DNA from: SAR324 cluster bacterium
GTDB lineage: Bacteria; SAR324; NAC60-12
Assembly (NCBI GenBank): GCA_029245725.1
Contig: JAQWOT010000242.1
Span: 1 to 40,923 of the forward strand
Length of the DNA: 40,923 nucleotides
Direction: 5' to 3'
Below are positions 1 to 7,704 of this stretch, in pieces. Position numbers and translations under genes: made by a program. Below the pieces are notes generated by a model. It had not been told where the DNA came from and ran no database searches. It worked only from the letters and a program-made list of their open reading frames with translations. The first letter of the stretch is position 1, and the number at the start of each line of letters is the position of its first letter.

Positions 1-176
1 CTACAAACTATTCAAAAGGATGGGAAGTGCTGTAGCAGGAGAGTTGAGATTAAATCCTTGAATTCTGTTGCAGAAGAAGAGAATCCTCCGTAGGATTCAG
101 CATCCCCGAAGCTGGGGGAAAGATCAGTAAAGGTGAGCAATGGACGCGAAACCTAAAAATGCCAGGAGGTGTGATG
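1..176. other. Left-edge non-coding region with two small hairpins
   Basis: No convincing gene is visible before the lipoprotein start. Two hairpins follow each other: a perfect 7-bp stem at 81-87/92-98 with a 4-nt loop, then a 5-bp GC-rich stem at 103-107/115-119. Neither is followed by a T-run on the plus strand. Bases 1-93, 1-61 and 1-35 are open in the three plus frames, so the tail of an upstream gene may be present, but I cannot choose a frame. The tandem hairpins could be the 3' end of that upstream transcript. Confidence 0.35.
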
Positions 177-692
177 ATGCAGCGAGTCCGATTTTCAGTT
201 TCACTCAGTTTGCTGGGCCTGCTTGCCGTGGTGAGTGGATGTTCCGAAATGAGCCGAGTGGACCTCACAAAAAACAGCCCAGGAGAACCAACCGTCCTGG
301 AGGGTGCTTGGGCAAGTGTCTGCTACCCCGTGGAGTTGGAAGGCACCACGTATTCTGCAAGGGAAACCGTTGTCTTTAGGGGTAACTCCGCCAATTCTGT
401 AGTTAGAAAGTACGAGGAGTTGGCTGACTGCAGTGGGGAAGGGATGGAAGACGTTCAAAAAACCTCAGGATCGTTCAGCATCTTGGAGGAGCAGATCAAC
501 GTGGAAGGAAAAGATCTGATTGAGGTAGAATCCACGTTTACCCGCTCGCTCTCACCTGACTCTGAATCCATTGGGATCACCTACGCAACCCGACGATACT
601 TCCACGTTCAAGGAGACAGGATGTACGTCGCAAATGATCGAGAAGACGATAAATTGAAGATTGAATCCGAACACTACTGGGTCCGGCAATAG
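177..692 (+). CDS. Small predicted lipoprotein, function unknown
   Basis: Encodes 171 residues. Residues 1-21 form a signal peptide (Arg at 3 and 5, then a Leu/Val-rich core) ending in a V-S-G-C lipobox, so Cys22 should be lipidated and the protein exported to the envelope. The start was chosen by the strong AGGAGG at 164-169, which lies 7 nt before ATG 177. Earlier in-frame ATGs at 159 and 174 are before or too close to it. The mature part is acidic, has two further cysteines, and matches no family I recognise. It converges on the cysteine desulfurase gene with only 34 nt between the stops. It stands alone on its strand; nothing nearby suggests a role. Confidence 0.75.
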   Translation: MQRVRFSVSLSLLGLLAVVSGCSEMSRVDLTKNSPGEPTVLEGAWASVCYPVELEGTTYSARETVVFRGNSANSVVRKYEELADCSGEGMEDVQKTSGSFSILEEQINVEGKDLIEVESTFTRSLSPDSESIGITYATRRYFHVQGDRMYVANDREDDKLKIESEHYWVRQ

Positions 693-726
693 TGATTACG
701 TCCACGATCGTTTCCCCACCTTGAGT

Positions 727-1875
727 TCACTTCTTTTTCTCCCGCAACCGTTGCACGTGATGAGGCAACCGCTCCAGCAGGGCATCGATGTCGGCTTGAG
801 TGGTCTGCCAGCCCCAGCTCAGGCGTAGGCAGGAGCGAGCTTCGGTGGGAGTGAGACCCATCGCCAGCAGAACAGGACTTGGTCCCAGGGCACCCGAGGA
901 GCAAGCCGATCCTGTCGAGACAGCAACTCCATCCAGATCAAGCGAGATCAGCAGAGTCTCTGCGCTCAAGCCTTGAAAGCCGACGTTGAGGGTGTTGGGT
1001 AGCAGAAATTGTGGATCTCCATTCAAGAAGAAACCTTCCACGGTCTGTAATCTCTCCAGAACCTGCTGCTGAAAGCTACGCAACCGCTCGGAGAGTTGAG
1101 GTTGTTGCTTGAGCACCCAGGCTAGGGCTGAAGCAAAACCAACAGCCAACGCGACGCTCTCGGTTCCAGCGCGCCGAACTCGTTCCTGCTTGCCCCCAGT
1201 GATCATGGGAGTGAAGGCCGAACCCTCTCGCACGTAGAGCAAACCAATTCCACCAGGTCCTCCAAGCTTGTGTGCGGTGGCTGTGGCGTAGTTCACTCCC
1301 AGTTCCTGCCAGGAAACAGGCACTCTTCCCAAGATTTGAACACTGTCGGTGTGCAGTGGAATTCCATGTTGCTGGGCAATGATCTGGAGTTCTGCAATCG
1401 GCTGAATTACACCAGTTTCATTGTTGGCACCCATCACGCTGAGGAGGCAGGTCTCTGGACGAATCAGTTCTGGCAGTGCCTCTGGCAGCACACGACCTCC
1501 ACGGTCAACTGGCAGCAGATCCAAGGAAGCTCGTCCTTGTTCGGCCAAATGCTGTGCGGTTTCCAGTAGCGAAGGATGTTCGAGTGGGGAAAGAATCCAA
1601 TGATTTGGCTTGTCCGCCTGCAGAAATTGTCGGAGGATCGCATTGTTGCTTTCACTGCCACCGCTGGTGAAACACAGTTCCTGGTATTCCACCCCCATCA
1701 ACGAGGCTAGTTTTCGACGGGCCTCTTCCAGGCGATTCCGGGCTCGACGTCCGGGTCCATGTGGGCTGGATGGATTGCCGTAGCTGGTGGCCTGAACGGT
1801 CTGCATTGCTTCCCACACTTCGGGTAGCAGCGGAGCGGTGGCGTTGTAATCCAGATAGTGTTCGTTTGAGTTCAT
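727..1875 (-). CDS. Cysteine desulfurase (NifS/IscS-type, class V aminotransferase fold)
   Basis: A PLP enzyme that removes sulfur from cysteine, leaving alanine and a persulfide used for Fe-S clusters, thio-tRNA or cofactors. At 382 residues it has the family length. Visible landmarks: N-terminal Y-L-D-Y-N-A-T-A-P, His100 (stacks on PLP in the family), Asp177 in H-T-D-S-V-Q, the Schiff-base Lys203 in H-K-L-G-G-P, and the persulfide-forming Cys325 in S-A-C-S-S-G. All catalytic positions are present. No iscU, iscR, nifU or mnmA is adjacent, so the acceptor cannot be told from context. The ATG is 3 nt from the ATG of the divergent VWA gene and has no clear Shine-Dalgarno, so each gene's promoter must lie inside the other. 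The start is well supported because the conserved motif begins at residue 7 and an in-frame stop lies 12 codons upstream. Confidence 0.95.
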   Translation of the reverse strand: MNSNEHYLDYNATAPLLPEVWEAMQTVQATSYGNPSSPHGPGRRARNRLEEARRKLASLMGVEYQELCFTSGGSESNNAILRQFLQADKPNHWILSPLEHPSLLETAQHLAEQGRASLDLLPVDRGGRVLPEALPELIRPETCLLSVMGANNETGVIQPIAELQIIAQQHGIPLHTDSVQILGRVPVSWQELGVNYATATAHKLGGPGGIGLLYVREGSAFTPMITGGKQERVRRAGTESVALAVGFASALAWVLKQQPQLSERLRSFQQQVLERLQTVEGFFLNGDPQFLLPNTLNVGFQGLSAETLLISLDLDGVAVSTGSACSSGALGPSPVLLAMGLTPTEARSCLRLSWGWQTTQADIDALLERLPHHVQRLREKKK

Positions 1876-1878
1876 TGC

Positions 1879-2709
1879 ATGTTGTTTGATTGCTGGAGAC
1901 GTTGCTGCCTACTGTTGCTCTTGAGTCTGTGGTTGCCCGGAATGTTGGACGCCCAGGGTACGAATTTTTTCCGTGTGCCAAAGAAGCAGCCCCCGGTACA
2001 AAAGGAGGAAGCCCCACCCCCACCTCCAACGCCTGTCCGACCACCGCCAAAACCCCAGCTGACTCCTCCACCTCCTGCGAATCATTCGGTTTCTGATGTG
2101 ATTTTCCTGCTGGATACTTCCGGCTCGATGGATGCCTTTCTGCCGGGACAGAAACAGAGCAAGCTGAAGTCAGCCCAGAAGGCGCTGGATTTCTTTGCTC
2201 TGAACATGCTTCAAGGCACTCGCTTTCAGCTGTGGAGTTTCAACGCCCGCTTGACGCAACACCCGAACTCTCCAGCGGCCAAGAGCAAGCAGATTATTTT
2301 TGAAGAAATTGGTCCTTCTGGTTCGGTTGTCCGTCAGCACCTGCAGCAGCAGATTGCTGGACTAGAGACTCGTGGTGGAACGAATCTCTACCAGGCGATC
2401 TTTGAGGCTCTGCGATATTTCCGCTCGCCAAGCTACCAAGTTCCTGAAGCGAATGTAAAGCGCTTCCCTGTCGTGGTGCTGCTGGCCGATGGTCAGGACG
2501 ATGGCTACTCGGCGATCAATCGCACCCAGGTGCTGCAAAAACGTAAGCAGGTTGAGGAGGTTGAGGTCAAGGTGATCGGCTTCGGTGTCACCCCCAATAG
2601 TGAAACACATCGCCAACTCTGTGAGTTGGCCCGTCCGGCAGCCGATTGCCTAGTTACGTCATCATCCACGGAATTACAGACGCTGATCCGTTCCTTCACC
2701 CGCTCCTGA
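1879..2709 (+). CDS. Secreted von Willebrand factor A (VWA) domain protein
   Basis: Encodes 276 residues. Residues 1-26 form a signal peptide (Arg/Cys-rich n-region, Leu-rich core, likely cut near A-Q-G). A Pro-rich spacer follows at about 45-67, then a VWA fold at about 72-270. The metal-ion-dependent adhesion site is complete: D-T-S-G-S at 79-83, Thr168 in G-G-T-N-L, and Asp204 in L-A-D-G-Q-D. The protein should therefore bind a divalent metal and a protein partner in the periplasm or at the surface. No C-terminal membrane segment is visible. ATG 1879 is the only ATG in reach of the signal peptide, since an in-frame TGA lies at 1867-1869. Pyruvate kinase starts 19 nt downstream and may be cotranscribed, although no functional link is known to me. 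The ligand is unknown. Confidence 0.85.
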   Translation: MLFDCWRRCCLLLLLSLWLPGMLDAQGTNFFRVPKKQPPVQKEEAPPPPPTPVRPPPKPQLTPPPPANHSVSDVIFLLDTSGSMDAFLPGQKQSKLKSAQKALDFFALNMLQGTRFQLWSFNARLTQHPNSPAAKSKQIIFEEIGPSGSVVRQHLQQQIAGLETRGGTNLYQAIFEALRYFRSPSYQVPEANVKRFPVVVLLADGQDDGYSAINRTQVLQKRKQVEEVEVKVIGFGVTPNSETHRQLCELARPAADCLVTSSSTELQTLIRSFTRS

Positions 2710-2728
2710 ACATCATTTCGGAGAATCC

Positions 2729-4138
2729 ATGCGTTGTACCAAGATCATTTGTACCATCGGCCCTTCCAGCTGTGAACCAGAAATGCTGCGACGCCTGCAG
2801 CAAGCTGGTATGAACATCGCCCGCCTGAACCTCTCTCATGGTGACCATAACACCCACGGTGAAGTCGTGCGCCGGATTCGTGACCTAAACCAGACCCTCA
2901 AGTATCCGGTAGCGGTGATGTTGGATACCCAGGGACCTGAAATTCGCACTGGTCTCAACGAAGTTGATCTAATCGTGGGGGATGAACTTAGGGTCACGAT
3001 GCCTCCAACCGAGGAACAAGCGGATCCGCCTGTCAACACGCTGCACGTCAACTACCAGTACCTAATTGATGAAGTGAAACTGGGTCAATCGCTCTCCGTG
3101 GATAGCGGCCTCGTCAAGCTCAAGGTGCTCAGTCGGGAAGAAGATCATCTGCGCTGTGAGGTGATTCATGGTGGCTTCCTCAAGGGGCGCCGACATGTGA
3201 ACCTACCAGGAGTGGCAGTGCAGCTGCCTTCCATCACGGCCAAGGACAAGGAAGACTTGCTATTTGCCAAGGAAATGGATCTTGACGGCATTGCGCTCTC
3301 CTTTGTGCGGAACGCGGACGCTGTGCGTGAAGCCAAGGAGATCCTTGGAGATGAGAGCAAGGGGATGAAGATTATCGCCAAGATCGAGAACCAGGAAGGT
3401 GTGGAAAACATGGAGCAGATCCTGGAGGAGGCTGATGGAATCATGGTGGCCCGAGGAGACCTAGGCTTAGAAGTCGACATGGAGGAATTGCCACAGCTAC
3501 AACGTCGGATGGCCTATCTCTGCGCAATCCACGGTAAGCGCCTGATTGTGGCCACACATCTGTTGGAATCCATGATCGAATTTCCAGTGCCCACCAGGGC
3601 TGAAGTGACGGATGTGGCCAATGCAGTCTATGAACAAGCCGATGCCGTGATGCTCTCTGGAGAGACTGCATCGGGCAAGTTTCCCGTGGAAGCGGTCGAG
3701 ACACTGGACCGGATTGTCCGTAGAACAGAGCGCTATCCGGGGGTGGATTACGCCAGCAAGATGAACTTGTCCAGCGCTCGAATGCACCTTGCAGCAGCAG
3801 CAGCTCAGATGGCGAGTGAACTACAGTTCAAAGGCTTTGTTGCAATCACTCAGTTTGGGCGTGGAGCTGAGTATATTTCGAACATGCGTCCACGGGGCTT
3901 ACCAATCTATGCTTTCACCAACAGCGCACGAACCTATCGTACGTTGCTCTTCTGCCGCTCGGTCTATCCTTTCCTCGTGGAAGACTTTTCGATCAATCCG
4001 GAGTTTACGCTGGAACAGGCGCTACGGACACTACGTGATCGTGAGGGTTACCAACGTGGGGAACAGTTCATGATATTGGCGAACATCCTGACTGCGGAAG
4101 GCTTTGTCAATTCACTGCAGGTGCGGAAGATTCCTTGA
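2729..4138 (+). CDS. pyk: Pyruvate kinase
   Basis: Converts phosphoenolpyruvate and ADP to pyruvate and ATP, the last step of glycolysis; cytosolic. 469 residues, the usual bacterial size. It starts directly with the barrel motif (T-K-I-I-C-T-I-G-P). Active-site elements seen: R32/N34/S36 in A-R-L-N-L-S-H-G, M-L-D-T-Q-G-P-E-I-R-T-G at 64-75, Lys218 and Glu220 in A-K-I-E-N, Asp244 in A-R-G-D-L-G, and S-G-E-T-A-S-G-K-F-P-V at 310-320. The B-domain lies at about 76-170. Two signature positions are unusual: T-H-L-L-E-S-M where T-Q-M-L-E-S-M is common, and G-L-E-V-D-M-E-E-L-P after the metal ligand. A weak CGGAG Shine-Dalgarno precedes the ATG. It follows the VWA gene by 19 nt. Confidence 0.97.
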   Translation: MRCTKIICTIGPSSCEPEMLRRLQQAGMNIARLNLSHGDHNTHGEVVRRIRDLNQTLKYPVAVMLDTQGPEIRTGLNEVDLIVGDELRVTMPPTEEQADPPVNTLHVNYQYLIDEVKLGQSLSVDSGLVKLKVLSREEDHLRCEVIHGGFLKGRRHVNLPGVAVQLPSITAKDKEDLLFAKEMDLDGIALSFVRNADAVREAKEILGDESKGMKIIAKIENQEGVENMEQILEEADGIMVARGDLGLEVDMEELPQLQRRMAYLCAIHGKRLIVATHLLESMIEFPVPTRAEVTDVANAVYEQADAVMLSGETASGKFPVEAVETLDRIVRRTERYPGVDYASKMNLSSARMHLAAAAAQMASELQFKGFVAITQFGRGAEYISNMRPRGLPIYAFTNSARTYRTLLFCRSVYPFLVEDFSINPEFTLEQALRTLRDREGYQRGEQFMILANILTAEGFVNSLQVRKIP

Positions 4139-4151
4139 AACAGGTGGGAGT

Positions 4152-4216
4152 GGCGACCCTGTGGGGAGGAACAGAGTCGCCGAAGGCCCGATGGCAGAGG
4201 CAGCACGCATCGGACC
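4152..4216. terminator. Tandem hairpins between convergent pyk and amt
   Basis: Two stem-loops fill most of the 91-nt gap between the stops of pyk and amt. The first pairs 4152-4157 with 4176-4181 and 4159-4162 with 4171-4174 (10 bp with one C/A mismatch, 8-nt loop). The second pairs 4185-4193 with 4208-4216 (9 bp with one mismatch, 14-nt loop). Neither strand shows a U-tract, so they are not classic intrinsic terminators. They may block 3' exonucleases or assist Rho-dependent ends in both directions. Confidence 0.45.
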
Positions 4217-4229
4217 CTGGGGAGGAGAT

Positions 4230-5447
4230 TTAAACCGAGCGGGAGACAAATTCGGGGTAGCTGTGCATACCAAACTCTTCCTCATCAGAGCCGATATACT
4301 CCTCTTCCTCAGAGACGCGGATACCCATAGTCGCCTTGAGAATGTACCAGATGATGGCGCTGGAGACGAAAGTAAAGAGTCCAATCACGATGATGCCCAT
4401 GATCTGGGCACCTAAGGAGCCATCTTCCTTGAAGAGGCCAACGGCCAGCGTACCCCAGATTCCAGCAACTAGGTGAACCGAAAGAGCACCTACGGGATCA
4501 TCAATCTTCATTTTGTCGAAGAAAGGCACTGCGAAGACAACCAACGCACCACCGATTCCACCGATCAGCATCGCCAGACCCATCGAGGGATAATCTGGTC
4601 CTGCTGTGATGGAGACCAAGCCTGCCAGTGCACCATTCAATACCATCGTCAAATCTACTTTCTTAAAGAGAAGCTGCGTCAGAATCATGGCGACAACAGC
4701 TCCAGCGCAGGCCGCGATGTTTGTGTTGGCGATGACCGCAGAAATCGCATCAGCATCATCCTTGGAACCCAGTGCCAGCTGGGATCCGCCGTTGAAGCCG
4801 AACCAACCAAGCCAGAGCACAAAAGTCCCAAGCGTTGCCATCGGTAAGCTGGATGCAGGGATTGGATGAACATTGCCCTGGCTGTCGTACTTGCCCTTGC
4901 GAGCGCCAAGGAGCAGAGCACCTGCAAGAGCGGCCCATCCACCAACAGAGTGAACGATGGTCGAGCCTGCAAAGTCACTGAAGCCGTCGATGAGCCCACC
5001 CAGTGAGGTCCCACCCCAGGTCCAGTGTCCCTGAATGGGATAGATAATCGCTGTCAATACGAGAGTGAAGGTCATGAAGGGCCAGAAGCGCACCCGCTCG
5101 GCGACCGTACCGGAGACAATTGAGGCAGCGGTAGCGACGAAGACAACCTGGAAGAAGAAGTCTGAGAGTAGGCTGTGACCGTCTGCAGAAGTGCCAGAAA
5201 GAGCAAATCCAGATCCAAAGACTGCGTTGCCCTCACCGTACATCAGGTTGTAACCGATCAGGTAGAAAGCGATACAGGCTACAGAATAAAGTGCTATGTT
5301 TTTAGTCAGAATTGCAGTTACGTTCTTTGTGCGAACCATTCCTGCTTCGAGCATTGCAAATCCAGCAGCCATCCACATAACCAGTGCCCCACTGATCAGC
5401 AGCCAGATTGTATCCAACACATATTTCATCTCAGCTTGAAATTCCAT
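4230..5447 (-). CDS. amt: Ammonium transporter (Amt family)
   Basis: An inner-membrane channel that takes up ammonium or ammonia. 405 residues with about 11 hydrophobic segments. Family signatures: F-A-M-L-E-A-G-M-V-R-T-K-N near residue 31, the Phe gate region F-F-F-Q at about 97-100, the pore twin histidines at about 166 (I-V-H-S-V-G-G) and 325 (S-V-H-L-V-A-G), and the cytosolic tail with R-V-S-E-E-E-E and a final acidic stretch that contacts GlnK in relatives. Two ATGs are adjacent at 5450 and 5447. I chose 5447 because the AGAGAGGA lies 4 nt before it and only 1 nt before the other. No glnK is adjacent. The start is preceded by a strong sigma-54 promoter match, so nitrogen-limitation control is likely. 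Convergent with pyk. Confidence 0.96.
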   Translation of the reverse strand: MEFQAEMKYVLDTIWLLISGALVMWMAAGFAMLEAGMVRTKNVTAILTKNIALYSVACIAFYLIGYNLMYGEGNAVFGSGFALSGTSADGHSLLSDFFFQVVFVATAASIVSGTVAERVRFWPFMTFTLVLTAIIYPIQGHWTWGGTSLGGLIDGFSDFAGSTIVHSVGGWAALAGALLLGARKGKYDSQGNVHPIPASSLPMATLGTFVLWLGWFGFNGGSQLALGSKDDADAISAVIANTNIAACAGAVVAMILTQLLFKKVDLTMVLNGALAGLVSITAGPDYPSMGLAMLIGGIGGALVVFAVPFFDKMKIDDPVGALSVHLVAGIWGTLAVGLFKEDGSLGAQIMGIIVIGLFTFVSSAIIWYILKATMGIRVSEEEEYIGSDEEEFGMHSYPEFVSRSV

Positions 5448-5504
5448 CATGTCCTCTCTGCCAAATAAAAATGAAGAATGTAGGGGGAATGTTCCTACAC
5501 ACTC

Positions 5505-5520
5505 AGCAGGGGATGTGCCT
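5505..5520 (-). promoter_or_regulatory. Sigma-54 (RpoN) -24/-12 promoter for amt
   Basis: On the minus strand the sequence reads AGGCACATCCCCTGCT. The invariant GG (5519-5518) and GC (5507-5506) are exactly 12 nt apart, as required. GGCAC matches the -24 box fully and CTGCT matches the -12 box TTGCW with one change. The predicted start near 5495 gives a leader of about 48 nt before the ATG at 5447. Ammonium transporters are classic NtrC/sigma-54 targets. I see no exact NtrC consensus site upstream. Confidence 0.7.
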
Positions 5521-5568
5521 GTGCTGAAAATATTTTCAAATCAGCGGCAAGTCACTGATGTAATGTTT

Positions 5569-5596
5569 AATAATTAAACAATAATATTTAATTATT
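5569..5596. promoter_or_regulatory. 10-bp AT-only inverted repeat upstream of amt
   Basis: AATAATTAAA at 5569-5578 and TTTAATTATT at 5587-5596 are perfect complements around an 8-nt centre. The site is about 60-90 bp upstream of the predicted sigma-54 promoter of amt. It could bind a regulator or bending protein such as IHF, which often helps sigma-54 activation, but it does not match a site I can name. Confidence 0.4.
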
Positions 5597-5882
5597 CTTT
5601 TGATCCGGCTGTTTATTGATTATTTTTTATGCAAAGAGTCGAAAAACTGGTCAGTTGGTAAAAACAGATGCTGAATGGTGAGAGCAAAATGCTGAATTTG
5701 AAAGCAGCAACTCTTCTTACAGAAAAACTGTGAACTCGTAAGCGAGTCTGAAAACGGAAATATCAAACCGATAGTTGTCGTGAGTTACCCAATTCACAGT
5801 CGCTACCCTGGAGGTGGCGAAAGATTGCATTCCCAGGCAAGATCATGAATGTTGCGCGTATGATGATTGAGTTACAGCATTG

Positions 5883-5933
5883 AATGAAACGCTCCTCCGC
5901 AACCAACTTTTCAAAGCAGGATAGCGTTTCGTT
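5883..5933 (+). promoter_or_regulatory. Long-stem dyad in the leader of the trpB2-like gene
   Basis: GAAACGCT (5886-5893) and AGCGTTTC (5923-5930) are perfect complements. Flanking bases extend this to about 11 bp (5883-5893/5923-5933, one G-U). The right arm can instead pair downstream: TTTC at 5927-5930 with GAAA at 5936-5939. A T-rich stretch follows at 5971-5981. This is a possible switch between alternative structures, ending about 80 nt before the start codon. No Trp-rich leader peptide is present, so classic trp attenuation is not supported. Confidence 0.35.
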
Positions 5934-6013
5934 TTGAAAGGTTTGCGCTTGTCTTGCGAATTCGCTACGGTTTTTCCTTTTTCTGGTGAACACCGAATAA
6001 CTTGGGAGGCCAC

Positions 6014-7393
6014 ATGAGCAGCGATTCGATCAAGTACTTGTTGTCTGAAGACCGTATTCCCCGCGATTGGTATAATCTGATCGCTGACTTACCTTCTCCA
6101 CCACCTCCAGTATTGCATCCAGGTACCCACCAGCCAGTTGGGCCAGACGATCTGGCACCTCTCTTTCCGATGTCTTTGATCCTGCAGGAAGTTGCCTCGG
6201 AACGGACGATTGAGATCCCCAATCCGGTCCGAGATATTTACCGACAATGGCGACCTACTCCGCTGTATCGAGCCCGGCGCCTAGAGCAGGTCCTCGATAC
6301 ACCGGCACGGATCTATTACAAGTATGAAGGTGTCAGCCCGGCTGGAAGCCATAAGCCAAACACTGCAGTGGCTCAGGCCTTCTATAACAAGGAAGCGGGT
6401 GTCAAGCGCATCACGACGGAGACTGGAGCAGGACAATGGGGTTCTTCATTAGCTTTTGCAGGAGCCTTGTTTGATTTGGAGATTGAGGTCTTCATGGTCA
6501 AGGTGAGTTTTCAGCAGAAGCCTTACCGTCGAGCGCTGATGGAGTCCTATGGTGCAACCTGTACAGCGTCTCCTTCGGACAAGACAAGGTCTGGATGCAA
6601 GATTCTTGAAGACAACCCCGATTCAACAGGCAGCCTGGGCATTGCAATCTCGGAGGCTGTAGAAATGGCTGCTCAACGAGAGGACACGAAGTATGCTCTG
6701 GGAAGTGTTCTCAATCACGTATTGATGCATCAAACCGTAGTAGGACAGGAAGCGATTGAACAGATGGAGATGGCAGATGCCTATCCAGATGTGATCGTTG
6801 GCTGTACCGGTGGTGGTTCCAATTTCGCGGGTATTGTCTTCCCTTTCCTTGGCCAGAAACTGAGGGGTGGAAAAGATGTAAGGATCGTTGCGGTGGAACC
6901 GGCTGCGTGCCCTTCACTGACCAAGGGCCGCTATGCCTACGACTTTGGAGATACCGGTCACCTGACTCCTTTGACAAAAATGCACACTTTGGGTTCGACT
7001 TTTATACCTCCAGGCTTCCACGCAGGTGGATTGCGCTATCATGGTATGGCTCCACTCGTCAGTCACATCAAGGAACTTGGGTTGATTGAGGCCACGGCCT
7101 ATGCACAGTTGGATTGTTTTGAAGCGGGTGTCGAGTTTGCCCGAGCAGAAGGGATCATTCCAGCTCCTGAGGCCAATCACGCGGTCAAAGGTGCAATTGT
7201 TGAGGCACTACGCTGCAAGGCAGAGGGAAAGAGCGAAGCGATTCTCTTCAATCTCTGTGGACACGGTCACTTCGATATGCAGGCCTATACCGATTACTTT
7301 GCTGGAAAGCTCCAAGACACGGGCTATTCGGAAGAAGAACTGGCGATGGCCTTGGCTGGTTTACCTTCTGTTGAGAATACGATTGGAGCCTGA
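6014..7393 (+). CDS. trpB2: Tryptophan synthase beta chain, TrpB2 type
   Basis: A PLP enzyme of the TrpB-like (TrpB2) branch, which makes tryptophan from indole and serine, or salvages indole. 459 residues, longer than classical TrpB (about 400), with the N-terminal extension typical of TrpB2. Landmarks: R-P-T-P-L-Y-R near residue 80, the Schiff-base Lys114 in G-S-H-K-P-N, Glu136 in T-E-T-G-A-G-Q-W-G (the catalytic Glu in TrpB), the phosphate-binding G-C-T-G-G-G-S-N-F, and the late P-A-P-E-A-N-H-A motif. ATG 6014 is preceded by GGGAGG at 6004-6009; an in-frame TTG at 6002 lies before that site and is rejected. No trpA or other trp gene is adjacent, which is usual for TrpB2. A 77-residue gene begins one base after its stop, so the two are probably translated from one mRNA. 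Confidence 0.93.
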   Translation: MSSDSIKYLLSEDRIPRDWYNLIADLPSPPPPVLHPGTHQPVGPDDLAPLFPMSLILQEVASERTIEIPNPVRDIYRQWRPTPLYRARRLEQVLDTPARIYYKYEGVSPAGSHKPNTAVAQAFYNKEAGVKRITTETGAGQWGSSLAFAGALFDLEIEVFMVKVSFQQKPYRRALMESYGATCTASPSDKTRSGCKILEDNPDSTGSLGIAISEAVEMAAQREDTKYALGSVLNHVLMHQTVVGQEAIEQMEMADAYPDVIVGCTGGGSNFAGIVFPFLGQKLRGGKDVRIVAVEPAACPSLTKGRYAYDFGDTGHLTPLTKMHTLGSTFIPPGFHAGGLRYHGMAPLVSHIKELGLIEATAYAQLDCFEAGVEFARAEGIIPAPEANHAVKGAIVEALRCKAEGKSEAILFNLCGHGHFDMQAYTDYFAGKLQDTGYSEEELAMALAGLPSVENTIGA

Positions 7394-7394
7394 G

Positions 7395-7628
7395 GTGTCA
7401 GAACAACCTCTTGATGAAGCAAAGCGCAGGATCAAGGTCGAACAGGTGGTGCGGGACTTCTTCATGGTTCTTGATCAGCACCACTTGACCCTAGAAGAAG
7501 GACTGGTTGCTTGGAACATGCTTGGCTTCACGATGTTCCAGGAGGCCTATCCCGAGGCTTCTCACGAGCAAATCCAGCAGCAGATGCTGGGTTTCTCACA
7601 ACAGTTGTTTGAATCCCGCCGACGTTGA
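7395..7628 (+). CDS. Small conserved-looking protein of unknown function, coupled to trpB2
   Basis: A 77-residue protein starting at GTG 7395, one base after the trpB2 stop. A TTGGAG Shine-Dalgarno at 7383-7388 inside the trpB2 end lies 6 nt upstream, which decides the start. The sequence is soluble and helical-looking, with mixed charge in the first 30 residues, then an amphipathic stretch rich in Leu, Met and Phe, and a Gln-rich tail ending in R-R-R. It has no signal peptide, membrane segment or cysteine. I do not recognise the family. Tight coupling suggests a role with TrpB2, or simply operon membership. It is followed by a 5-bp hairpin (7629-7633/7639-7643) and a 76-nt gap to lysS. Confidence 0.7.
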   Translation: MSEQPLDEAKRRIKVEQVVRDFFMVLDQHHLTLEEGLVAWNMLGFTMFQEAYPEASHEQIQQQMLGFSQQLFESRRR

Positions 7629-7704
7629 GTCGAGGGATTCGACGCTTGGTAGATGTAACACGACTATTTCGCCCTCCTTTTCACGCTGACTGATTCAAAT
7701 ATTC

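Larger units (their letters stand above)
5448..6013. other. 563-bp intergenic region between divergent amt and trpB2-like genes
   Basis: No credible protein gene is seen here. Listed separately are a sigma-54 promoter for amt, a 10-bp AT-only inverted repeat and an 11-bp dyad before the trpB2 start. Also present: a 9-bp direct repeat (ATGCTGAAT) at 5668-5676 and 5689-5697, 21 bp apart (two helical turns), and a 9-bp repeat (GAAAAACTG) at 5641-5649 and 5722-5730. These could be activator sites for the sigma-54 promoter, which lies about 150-220 bp away, but this is inference. A perfect palindrome GCGAATTCGC is at 5956-5965. Two tiny ORFs (13 and 18 codons with stop) lie at 5845-5883 and 5884-5937; neither has Trp codons. 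Confidence 0.5.

Noticed and set aside
5845-5937. Classical trp attenuation leader peptide before trpB2
   Set aside because: The two mini-ORFs contain no Trp codons, so the classical mechanism does not apply.
5763-5993. 76-codon minus-strand reading frame in the amt-trpB2 gap
   Set aside because: It begins at GTG without a ribosome site, has no recognisable composition or motif, and lies over the leader dyads. Chance reading frame is more likely.
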